Of a stretch of DNA of 64,000 nt, positions 45,007 through 54,953 are shown one piece after another (position 1 is the first letter of the stretch; each line of letters begins with the position of its first letter). The stretch lies in contig CM070591.1 in the NCBI GenBank assembly GCA_036346355.1, positions 22,552,001 to 22,616,000 of the forward strand, written 5' to 3'. The DNA is from Rhipidocladum racemiflorum. Its lineage: Eukaryota > Streptophyta > Magnoliopsida > Poales > Poaceae. Made by a program: the position numbers and the translations under genes. The notes beneath the pieces were generated by a model. The model saw only the letters and a program-made list of their open reading frames with translations, was not told the DNA's origin and did not search any database.

Positions 45007-47540
45007 GTAAGTGCCCATGTTTTGTATTGATTTTTTTGGGGTCATTTTTTCTGCTTACAGGTAGGCTATGTAGCTATGCTCTTTATGTTTATGCGTGTTA
45101 TCATTTGTGGTAGGCTGATAGAAGGTAGTGATGTGGATCAGTAACAGATTAGTATTTAAATTGCATATTAGTAGTTTCAGTATGGCATTTTTTGCTGTCA
45201 TCAAATATTTGAAGTCAAGAAGTAGCTATTCAACATTTGAAGACAATACAATCCTTTCTGCGGCGGACACAATTTTCCTACTAAAGTTCAAATTTGAAAT
45301 GATACGAATTGTTATGTATTTCAGCACAAATGATTCACTAGCTCATAAGTCACCACATAGAAGGCACATATGCTTGCTCCTTTTGTGGGTTAAGTTAGTG
45401 CATGTACCCGCATGTACCTTTGATTTTGCATTTTTTGTAATTAACAGCATGAAAGTCGTATTTTTTACTCCTTAGCAAGGATGAAAATCATATTTTTTTT
45501 TGTAATTAACAGCAACCTTATACATTTTGTAATTTTAGGTAGCATACCACAAAAGGCAAAAGACAACAACCTTATGCTAATATCAAGTATCATTTCTTAA
45601 ACTTGTCTTGTTTGATAATTCAAGTTCTAAATTTTGTGTGTTGGCACTAAAAATTAGAAGAAAGAACAAAAAAGTTATTCAATATTCAATATTTCTTATT
45701 TGACCTAGGTCTAACTGCCAATGTTTAGTGATTGTTATGTGAAACCATATCAGATTATAAGAACAAACTATAGTTACCAAGTCTACAAACAATGCAAACC
45801 AGGTAATATTCTCAAGTGACAACAGAGGAGAGATGAGCTGGTACTCACAAATGATTAAAATTTTATATGATGATGTATGAAAAAAACTTGTGTAAATTCA
45901 AAACAGGAAATTTGCCTGGTTAACAGGGAAATTGCAACCTTTCTTCTTCCTATAAAATTGATGATTTATGACCTATTTTGGATGGGCTATCTGACATGGA
46001 ACTAAATGTTTTGCAAACTTTTCCTGTTTTGACATTCTAGATTGAAGCTACTGTACCCTATGAGCAGCACATAATGAGTGTCTTTGCAAAATTATTTTTA
46101 TTTTTATGAGTGTCCTATGAGCAGCACATAATGCTCGGTTAGCTCCTAATTCAGTTGTCTAAACTTTTACTGTTTGTCTAAACTTTTCCTGTTTTGACAT
46201 TCTAGATTGAAGCCCTATGAGCAGCACATAATGCTCAGTTAGCTCCTAATTCAGTTGTGAACATCCATGTGCTTACTAAGAAATAGCCAAGTCCTGACCC
46301 TTTAATGAGTGTCTTTCCAAAATTATTTTTATTTTTATTGATTTAGCTTATTGGTAGGTTGACAGCTACATATAAAGGAAATGCATTTAAACTATATCAA
46401 TCACTCAATTTTTCTGATGCTTAGCCGGCTGCATGTACTCAATCACTTCATTTAAATATGCTTAGCCAGTTGCATGTACTCACAACAGAATATTCTCAAG
46501 TGATAACAGAATATTCACAAGTGATGGATGGAGAGGTGAGCTGGTACTCACAACAGAATATTCTCAAGTGACAGCAGTATATTCTTAAGTGATGGATGGA
46601 GAGATGAGCTGGTAACCTGTTTGCATGTGCGCATGTGAGCTGGTACCCAATATCTGTCTCTCCTCTCTCCATCCCTACCTTCCCCTTCCCAATCCACTGG
46701 TCAAGCATTGATCCTTCCCAATGCATTGGGAAGACACAAAATCATAAGGGAAGCCACAATCCATTGGGAGGGGGGATGGAGCACAGGCTAGGGTGCATTG
46801 GGAAGACACAAAATCATAAGCAAAGCCAATCCCGTGCTCCATCCCCCTTCCTCTTTCTCCCTTTCTCCCCATTCCCTCCTCGACTCCCCCTTAACTCTCT
46901 TTCTCTCTACAACCCAGCAGGTCTACTCCTCTACACGCAAGATTTATCTGGGAGGGTTCATGGATCTTTCCAAATCTACCAAAGCATTCCTCTCCCCCTT
47001 GTTTCTCTTTCTCTGTCTTGCTCCTTCACAATCCATTGGGAAGTTACAAAATCATGTAGATGAAGTTACACCTTTTATATTATCATCTCTCTTTCTCTGT
47101 CTTGCTCCTTCACAAGCCATTGGGAAGTTACAAAATCAATGGGGAGGCCATGAAATCTAACTAAGCAGCTTTGGACAGATCTGGGAGGGGGGATGGAGCA
47201 CGGGATGGGTTGTAGGCAAGTGGCCCTACATATGCATGAGCATATCTTCTCACTGATTCATGGATCTTTCCAAAGCTACCAAAGCATAATCTTTGAGGTA
47301 TGTGTGCTTAGGCCAGACGATTTACTGCATATTTTCCCCCTTATCTTCTCAGTTGCTTTCTTCCTCTTATTATATATAGAGGGTGTTTAGTATGTCTCTC
47401 TATGTGCTAAGACACCTACTGGAAACAAAGTCCCTTGTCACTTTGGTCTACTTCACAACTGAGGTACGTTTCAAATAGATCTACATGAAGTTACCTTTTG
47501 TTTGCCTATCAGGCTTTGATATTTAAAATGTTTTTCAAGT
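45007..47540 (+). other. Helitron non-coding region with short duplicated segments
   Basis: No gene was recognised. GAGCAGCACATAATG text occurs at about 46061, 46115 and 46218, and GAGTGTCTTTGCAAAATTA-type text at 46076 and 46306. A block with GAGCTGGTACTCACAA and GAATATTCTCAAGTGA recurs between 45835 and 46620. From 46690 to 47130 units of CCATTGGGAAG followed by ACAAAATCA repeat at least four times, including a perfect palindrome CCCAATGCATTGGG at about 46719. These may be intron sequence of the RPA-like gene. Confidence 0.55.
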
Positions 47541-47545
47541 TTAGG

Positions 47546-49060
47546 ATGAGGCCATTGAAGCGTAAAAGAGTTGAAGCACCACACATTCCAACCCTTAGGG
47601 ATGTTCATCCTTACACTAGATGGACTTTATGCATTCGAGTTTACCATAAGTTTCATGTTGAGAGTATCGGTGCTGGTAGGAAGAGGTTAAATTTGGTTTT
47701 GTTGGATCAGCAGGTAATGTTCATGCATATATTTTCAGCTATGGTTAATTAGATAGTAATGAATCCTATGGTACCTCAAGTTATCTATTTTGAATAGGGT
47801 ACAAAGATGGCTGCTACCATCTATGATGCCCAGGTGGATCGTTTAGATCCACTACTTCGAGAAGGTCGCACATATTATGTGACAAGGATGTCTGTTGAGC
47901 CGATTGTGAGACGACAAACACAAATGTTTGCTGACAGTATATATGAGTGTCGTCTCACACATGTCACTGATGTTCATGAGATACTAAACATTACTGAGCG
48001 GTCAATTCCATTATTTCCTCCGTTAATGGCACTTAATCAAGTTTTTGAATTTACTTATCACAACGACATTTACGTTGGTAAATTGGCTCAATCTACAAAA
48101 ATTTTATGTGCTTTGTAATATAAAATGTGAGACTGACATGTTTTTTACATGTGTAAGATGTTATTGGAATGGTCATGTTTGTAAGCTCTGTACAATTTCT
48201 GGATGAGGGCACATACAACAGAAGGATCCCATATAGAAATGTTCTTATAATCGATGGCAGGTATGTACTGCTATTAAATCTCCCTTAGACAGTAGTACTC
48301 AATGGAAAGAGTCTGTTACGATTATTTACAAGTGCACGAACCAATTCTTTGTACACTGTTTAGTGTTTACAACTTACAGTCATGCTATATCTATCCTTCT
48401 CTGTTCTCTCCAATAATTTTGAAGAGTATTCTGAAGTATGATCCCATTACCTTGACTCCATGAAGCTTCAGTTATGTGCTTATATAAGCTTGTCTAGGAC
48501 AATACATCAGAATGCCTGTCTAATATGTGATAACATTTTCATCTAACAATGTAGACAGTAGTACTCACTGGAAAGAGTTCATGAATTAGTATTTATGGTA
48601 CCCACTAAAATGTCTATATGATTATGTCAATTTCTTAAGAATCAAGATATGTACAATTGCAATTAATAACAGGAGCAACTGAGTAAGAATCAAGATATGT
48701 TTAATAGATGTTTATTTTTTTGTAGCTTTCAACCCGTTCTTTTAGTTGTGAAGGATAAATTTGTTAGCAACTACTTAACAAAATGGGTGAGATGCGCTGA
48801 TGAGCGCGGTATCGTGGTTGCTACAATGCTACGAGCAAAGCGTAATGTTGGTAAGTTCATGGGTCGCTTTATTCATTATTGTGATATTAATGCATCGTTG
48901 AAGGAATAACGAGCTTGACTGATATCAGTCAAGTTCATGTGTCTATCTAATATGTGATTGTTTTGTCTTTTGTTTAGACCATAGTTTGCATACTACGGTC
49001 TTCAGTAGGGTTCACTTCGAACCAAATATTGCAGCTGCCCATGAATTGAGGCAGAGGTAA
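47546..49060 (+). pseudogene. Helitron-encoded RPA1-like protein, several exons
   Basis: Exons join in phase across GT-AG introns: 47546-47713 (MRPLKRKRVEAPHIPTLRDV, RWTLCIRVYHKF), 47798-48077 (GTKMAATIYDAQVDRLDPLL, YYVTRMSVEPI, FEFTYHNDIYV), 48155-48261 (DVIGMVMFVSSVQFLDEG), about 48726-48850 (FQPVLLVVKDKFVSNYLTKW) and 48979-49058 (SLHTTVFSRVHFEPNIAAAH). The pattern is the OB-fold of plant replication protein A large-subunit relatives (DUF223 type), which many plant Helitrons carry. RPA binds single-stranded DNA and would suit rolling-circle transposition. The start codon and the last exon are not certain, and later text is broken. It is not clear whether the gene is intact. Confidence 0.75.
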
Positions 49061-50984
49061 ATGGAAGTTCGATGATTTTTTTATTGGGTTTTTTCTTGTT
49101 TATCAATTACAAATGCTTTTGTAGAATCAATAACGAGCTTGACTGATACTTTGGGACAAAGACAGTGGAAGGGGATGAAGAACAACATAAATGTAACATC
49201 GTTGAAGGAATTGTAATCTCTGAGATATATTTTGTTGCAGTAGTACTATGAACATGTGTTCATGTTATTTTGTTAGATGTAAGCTTTGCCTATGTAATAT
49301 CCAAGTTGTTGCACTACTATGAACAACTATATATGGATGCTACAACCATAGTTGTGGCAGTGTTGTTTTGTGTAGTGTTCATGTTATTTAGTGTTGTTTT
49401 GGGCAGTGTTGTTTTGGGCAGTGTTCATGTAATATCCAAGTGTTGCCTTTGCTCTGTTGTGGTTGGAATTTGCATAGATAGTGATAAAACATCTCAAGTA
49501 CGATACAATGAAGGTACCTTTGTTAATATCACGCCACTCCTCCTGGTGTCGCTCGAGGCGGCTGAACTTGCACAGGCTGACCATCAACAATGAAGGTAAA
49601 TGTGTCTGTTACATACTTTCTGCCTATCAAAGTTTTACTTCAATCATGTAAACATTCTAGGCTCTACTTTCTTTTATTTTAATAACTAGGGTAATAACAT
49701 TCCAGAATATTGATCTATTTCATGTTATTTATGCATATATTTCTTGATCCAAGTGTTGCCTTTGCTCTGTTGTGGTTGGAATTTGCATAGATAGTGATAA
49801 AACATCTCAAGTACTCATAAGGTCCATTGCATTTACATAAGATGAGATCTGTTACACTTTTTACTTACTAGGTGAAAAAACACTATGCTAGAACCTTGGA
49901 GTTTGAGTAATATACCAATCTGTGTGGTATTGAGCACAAGCCTTGGTGATGATTTCTATGTATTGGTACTAACCATTAACTGTAATTTGCTTCTTAACTG
50001 TGTCTAGCAAGCTGAATCGGATTACCATATCGGCTTTCGTAATGCTTTTGCTTACACCTTTGTGCAACTCAGTAAATGTTTCTTTTGAGGATACTTATAT
50101 GGAAGTTAAGACAAATGGATTTGACTTGGGAAGGGATCGTGCGGAGTAAGTGACAACATATCTTTGCTTCACTCAATATGTTCCAAAGAAATTGTTATAT
50201 ACTGATTCACTTTATTTGCACTTTAATTGCTTTGCGTATACAAGACACTGTTAATATCACGCCAATTAAGATTGTCAAAATCACATGTATAGCCATTTGC
50301 TTTACCCAAAAGCGATGTTAGATTTATCTGTTCTTTTAAATATTTTGCAGTATACGATACAATGTTTGAGAGGAACGCCAAGAATGGGAGCTTCTATCTC
50401 AGTCAAAGGTTCAGCGGGCCAAAGAATGTCTTAAAGCCCGACATAACAAATCGAGATAGGCTAGGCTCCATTTGAAGCGTTGAGCTAACTGTTCGATTTC
50501 TTTGAGTGCGGCTAAAGATCACCGCCATTCTGTTTTTGAGTTATATTGGGTGCATCAGGTTAATTGGTTGTAACTGGTTGTAACGGGGCATTGCTTTGCT
50601 TGACTTAAAAATAATGTTCGATGTTCGACAAGAATACAGAAATTCTACTGATTTTGAATGGCAGTGCCTCGTTTACTATTTGCTTGGAAGTCCAAATAAG
50701 GAAACTATGATTTCGTTGTGATGGAGCTGAATGATTACTGGTAATATTTGTTTGTTCGAGCAGGTTCTGCGCTTGTGTTTTGCAAAAGCGCTCACATTTT
50801 ATAGCATCTGCGTCGGATTTTAGAGAAGCTCTAATCATAACTAGCAAGAAGCTCTAATCATAACTAGCATGATATGTTTTGTTTATAAAGATATGCTTTG
50901 CTTGATATGTGTGTTACAGAAAATTGATTTATTGTATGATTTAAAATCCTGCATTATAATTATGTATTATTCTTTTTTGAAATT
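49061..50984 (+). other. Helitron 3' region
   Basis: The text has no clear gene. A segment (TGTTGCCTTTGCTCTGTTGT and TTTGCATAGATAGTGATAAA) occurs at 49440-49500 and again at 49754-49813. TGTTGTTTTGGGCAG is repeated in tandem near 49390-49425. A possible coding scrap (RNAKNGSFYLSQRF) lies near 50380-50430. These could be the 3' UTR and last exons of the RPA-like gene. Confidence 0.45.
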
Positions 50985-51012
50985 CCGTTGCAACGCACGG
51001 GCATCTTACTAG
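50985..51012 (+). other. Helitron 3' terminus and hairpin
   Basis: CCGT at 50985 pairs with ACGG at 50997-51000 around the palindrome CGTTGCAACG (50986-50995); the end is CTAG at 51009-51012 followed by T. Position and form match the Helitron termination hairpin. Confidence 0.9.
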
Positions 51013-51358
51013 TATATATATATATATATGAAATTAGTTTCTAAATACTCTTAGGTCAAGACCATATAATGTTGTAAGGATACTTATATTTAAACATACT
51101 TTCCATTTAATTCCTATTAGAATCCTAAATTCTTACAATACCACCACTAGTCCAAGGTCTTGTTTATTGGAACTTCTTTTCTTATTATACACAATAAAAT
51201 CATATAATAGAATGGTCCATTTAGCATGCCTTCTCCATTAATTGTAGCATGCATCATTATACTATATTTACGAATTTTTTTTAAAATAATACTTTTTTTA
51301 ATCCGAATTGCGTTTTTAATATACGGAATAAAAAATTTGCAAAAATAATATGTGGTCG
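51013..51358. other. TA microsatellite and AT-rich spacer
   Basis: The TA run interrupted by the Helitron continues to about 51028, then AT-rich text follows without a recognised gene or repeat. Confidence 0.5.
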
Positions 51359-51626
51359 CCAAAACGCACGGAGAATACCATATTTTCGACGAACCGTGTG
51401 GCGAACACCCTATTTTCGCCACACGGTTCGGCGAAAATAGGTTAATTGCCCAATTAAATCTACTTAACCATGGGCTAGGGTATTTTCACCGTACCGTGTG
51501 GCGAAAATAGGGTATTCGCCACACGGTTCGGCGAAAATAGGTAGTCGCCGTACCACACGGCGAAAATATGGTATTCGCCAAGCCATAAGGAGAAAATAGG
51601 TAGTCGCCGTACCATATGGCGAAAAT
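51359..51626. repeat. GGCGAAAATA / TATTTTCGCC motif array
   Basis: GGCGAAAATA and its complement, often separated by CACACGGTTC or ACCGTGT text, occur about nine times within 270 bases in both orientations, with TCGCC...GGCGA inverted arms. The order of direct and inverted copies is irregular. No family is recognised; it is probably subterminal or regulatory sequence of a repeat. Nothing is recognised between 51627 and 51792. Confidence 0.6.
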
Positions 51627-51792
51627 ATACAAAACATGGCTTCAAAAATCATAAAATAATTATACCATAGTCATATAGTGTTGGATGTTCTATTTATGCA
51701 AAAATACGTAGGTATCAATTGAGTTGAATACCCCATTTAACCTTAAGAAATTTGAAATGCATGAAATACTGAAGCACTTTGGATAGGATGTA

Positions 51793-52967
51793 AATTATTT
51801 CGGCACGAAAACTGCAGATTTGCTTTTTGATACATGAAGTACCATATTATGGAAAAATATTTCATCCATGCCTTTGTTTCCTACAAAAATCTACTGCCAC
51901 AATAACCATAAATACTATTGTCAACTATAACTTTTTAGCCTTTTCGGCAGCCTGTAAAATGTCACGTTTGAATGTAATTTTTTTCACGAATATCATAGAT
52001 TTGCTCTTTGATACATAGAGTACCATATTATGGAAAAATATTTCATCCACGCCTTTGTTTCCTAAAAAAATCTACTGCCACAATAACCCTAAATACTATT
52101 GTCAACTATAACTTTTTAGCCTTATCGGCAGCCTGTAAAATGTCACGTTTCAATGTAATTTTTTGCACGAATACCGCAGATTTGCTCTTTGGTATATGGA
52201 GTACCATATTATGGAAAAATATTTCATCCACGCCTTTGTTTCCTACAAAAATCTATTGCCACAATAACCCTAAATACTATTGTCAACTATAACTTTTTAG
52301 CCTTTTCGGCAGCCTGTAAAATATCACGTTTGAATGTAATTTTTTGCACGAATATCGCAGATTTGCTCTTTGATACATGGAGTACCATATTATGGAAAAA
52401 TATTTCATCCACACCTTTGTTTCCTACAAAAATCTACTGCCACAATAACCCTATATACTATTGTCAACTATAACTTTTTAGCCTTATCGGTAGCCTGTAA
52501 AATGTCACGTTTCAATGTAATTTTTTGCACGAATACCGAAGATTTGCTCTTTGATATATGGAGTACCATATTATGGAAAAATATTTCATCCACGCCTTTG
52601 TTTCCTACAAAAATCTACTGCCACAATAACCCTAAATACTATTGTCAACTATAACTTTTTAGCCTTTTCAGCAGCCTGTAAAATGTCACGTTTGAATATA
52701 ATTTTTTGCACGAATATCGCAAATTTGCTCTTTGATATATGGAGTAACATATTATGGAAAAATATTTCATCCACGCCTTTGTTTCCTACAAAAATATACT
52801 GCCACAATAACCCTAAATACTATTGTCAACTATAACTTTTTAGCCTTTTCGGCAGCCTGTAAAATGTCACGTTTCAATGTAATTTTTTGCACGAATATCG
52901 TAGATTTGCTATTTGATATATGGAGTACCATATTATGGAAAAATATTTCATCCACGCCTTTGTTTCC
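51793..52967. repeat. 181-bp tandem satellite, about 6.5 copies
   Basis: The unit containing GTACCATATTATGGAAAAAT recurs exactly every 181 bases (start marks at 51827, 52008, 52189, 52370, 52551, 52732, 52913) with no indel between copies. Variant bases alternate between odd and even copies (for example CGTTTGAAT in units 1, 3 and 5 versus CGTTTCAAT in 2, 4 and 6). The open frames of about 94 codons within it are a consequence of the repeat, not genes. The array ends abruptly inside a unit at 52967. It does not match a satellite I know. Confidence 0.92.
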
Positions 52968-53104
52968 GCTGATAGAAATAGATGGTAAAACATAATATGA
53001 GAAAGGACAATAACAAAAGCATGTAGATCAAGCCAGCAATCTTAGTACGCAAACTCAACCTTAGTACGGCAGATACAACAGATATTACAACAGTGACGAC
53101 ATTG

Positions 53105-54522
53105 CTAGGAGAAGTGCCAATAACACTGATTGTAATGGTGGAACAAGTGATCGTTCCGCCTATGTTCGTAGAGTGGGAATGACGCCATACATTTTCTACA
53201 TATTACATCACCTATCAATCTTGTGCGATTTGTTCTCGGACACCGCTCAATCTCTCTTATGAAAGAGCTCCATGGCCGTGCGCAGTGCTCCCAACTGTCG
53301 TCGAATGGGTAGCCTATGCCATACGTCTCTGGGGTGTAAGAAGTAACTTGTTTGTGTGCATTCTGTGGAGTCCTGCCCTCCCATATGGGCATGCCATCCC
53401 GATTTCCGGCGCCCCCTATGTTAATACCACCAGGGTTCCCGGATGGCCTTTGTAATGCGTCAAGGATTTGTTGCGTACTGCAGACCTCGGCCGGCTGCTT
53501 CCCCTTATCCCGTACCGGGCGAGAGGACGAACCCTCTTGCCCTTCCGGAGGCTTGCCGAGACGCCTCCTCTATTTCGGCTCGCACTCCACTATATGGTCC
53601 AGGAGGTGTGTGTTGGGCTTCTTGTTGTACAACCGAAAACGTGCCCTGCAGTCAATGCAGTATGCCCGTTGTGGTGGTTGAAGAATACCGTATGCGTACT
53701 CGGGGTCCGGCTTTTCTGGGAGGTAGTAGCACCACGGCGAGCATTGCTCTCCCCAGTTATCAAATACGGGAAGTTTGAGATGTGGGTGGTATGTCTCCGG
53801 GTCCACCCAGTTGAAGTACCAGCACCATGCATACTCGGACAAAGGGCACCGGTAGAATCTTCTGTCCGCTAGATCCTCGTCGCCGGTATCAACCACTGCC
53901 TGGAGGCCGTGGTCGCATAGTTCGGGGCTTTACGGTGGCCCCTGCGGAGGATTTTCTTGCCTTGACTTGAGCCATTTTGCAAACTTCTTTTTGAAGTCCT
54001 GTATGCGATGAACTGGTTTAGAATAGGTACTTTGTAGCTGAAACATGAGGCACATGAAACTCACCGATTGGTTGGTCCCTTGCCTACCGGCCCTTAACTC
54101 CGGTCGATCTAGGTAGGGGACATATCCCGGTGGCCTCTCACACCGTGTGAAGTTCTCAGGCGAAGTGGGGTAGGCGTCGTGGCAGTTGTAGAGAAATTCG
54201 TAGTCACATCGTTCCGGCCCGTCGATCCATTGGAAAAAGCAACAACGGTCCTCGTCCTAAAAAAACAAATAACGATGCATGAAATGGTAGTGTTACCATA
54301 ATTTGTATGGACATCATTTGGATTACCCTGAAGCCGCAGGCACAACAGTAGTGAGCGCGGGCGGCCGTATCTCTGTGCGTAGACTGCGTAACCTTCGCTA
54401 CCAGGTTGTAGTCACATTTCGGGCGTGGCAGCTCCGGCAAAACTGGGGCGTCAACGCTACTCTCATCCGGGTATTGGGGGGGTTAGCCTTCGCTTGGTGA
54501 AGAGGCGACGATAGAACGACAT
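53105..54522 (-). pseudogene. Double GRF-type zinc-finger protein with repeated CxxC-HxxxHxxxC domain
   Basis: From the ATG at 54522 (MSFYRRLFTKRRLT) the frame shifts at a run of seven C near 54482, then reads the first GRF finger: PRPKCDYNLVAKV, HYCCACGFR, a 70-base intron (54326-54257), and DEDRCCFFQWIDGPERC. After an in-frame TAA (about 53930) a second GRF-like finger follows (CDHGLQAVVDTGDEDLADRR, FYRCP, CWYFNWVDPE). Then come two similar C-terminal domains: CIDCRARFRLYNKK...HLLDHIVEC and, after a TAG at about 53570, CRKCMASFPLYEHRRN...HLFHHYNQC. GRF fingers bind single-stranded nucleic acid in several repair proteins (family knowledge). The full combination is not one I recognise. It lies 0.4 kb downstream of the PMD gene on the same strand. 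Confidence 0.7.
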
Positions 54523-54953
54523 CGTGGCCTACTGTGTGTGTGGGGAAAACAGACTAAAGTTTATTGAAGTTCTAGCAGTGTGATGCACATATCCCTCCCT
54601 CGGTGGGTTTATAAAGAGCTGGCGAAGGGGCAGACAAAGGAGAGTCTTGCGGACTTCAGAGTAGTTCAAATCCGCGAGCATCGGATGCTTCTGCAGCTTC
54701 TGATGACATGAGCCTGGCTATGCCCACAGCTTTAGACAGGGAATCTTTGCCATAGCCGGCTTTTGGCAGCATTATGCAGCTGAAAAGACAAAGGCTGGAA
54801 AAGTTGATATGACAAAAGCTGAAAAAGCAATAATGACACGCGGTTGATATGACTAAAGATGACAGAAATATATAATAGACCACGTATATGAGAAAGTACA
54901 CAAAATAGATGGTAAAACATAATAGGACAAAGTACCCAAAAATAACGCACATC

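Larger units (their letters stand above)
28511..51012 (+). mobile_element. Large Helitron, putatively autonomous type
   Basis: The left end reads TCTTAACTATTATAAAG and the right end CATCTTACTAG, with a short hairpin (CCGT...ACGG around the palindrome CGTTGCAACG) about 12 bases before the end. The flanks are A on the left and T on the right within a TA run, with no target duplication; all of this is the Helitron signature. Inside are a RepHel gene, an RPA1-like gene and exon-like pieces. Without the nested 7.5-kb Gypsy element the length is about 15 kb. Frameshifts in the Rep exons make this copy inactive as read. Confidence 0.92.

Noticed and set aside
45128..45475. 115-codon frame in the Helitron
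   Set aside because: AT-rich, no conserved motif, lies in the non-coding region between genes.
51793..52967. CRISPR-like or centromeric array
   Set aside because: No unique spacers, a plant genome context, and only about 6.5 units with a period that differs from the 155-bp rice centromere repeat.
51827..52995. Six similar 60-94-codon frames (IHGVPYYGKIFHP type)
   Set aside because: They are the 181-bp satellite read in frame by chance; 181 is not a multiple of three, and each ends at the next unit.
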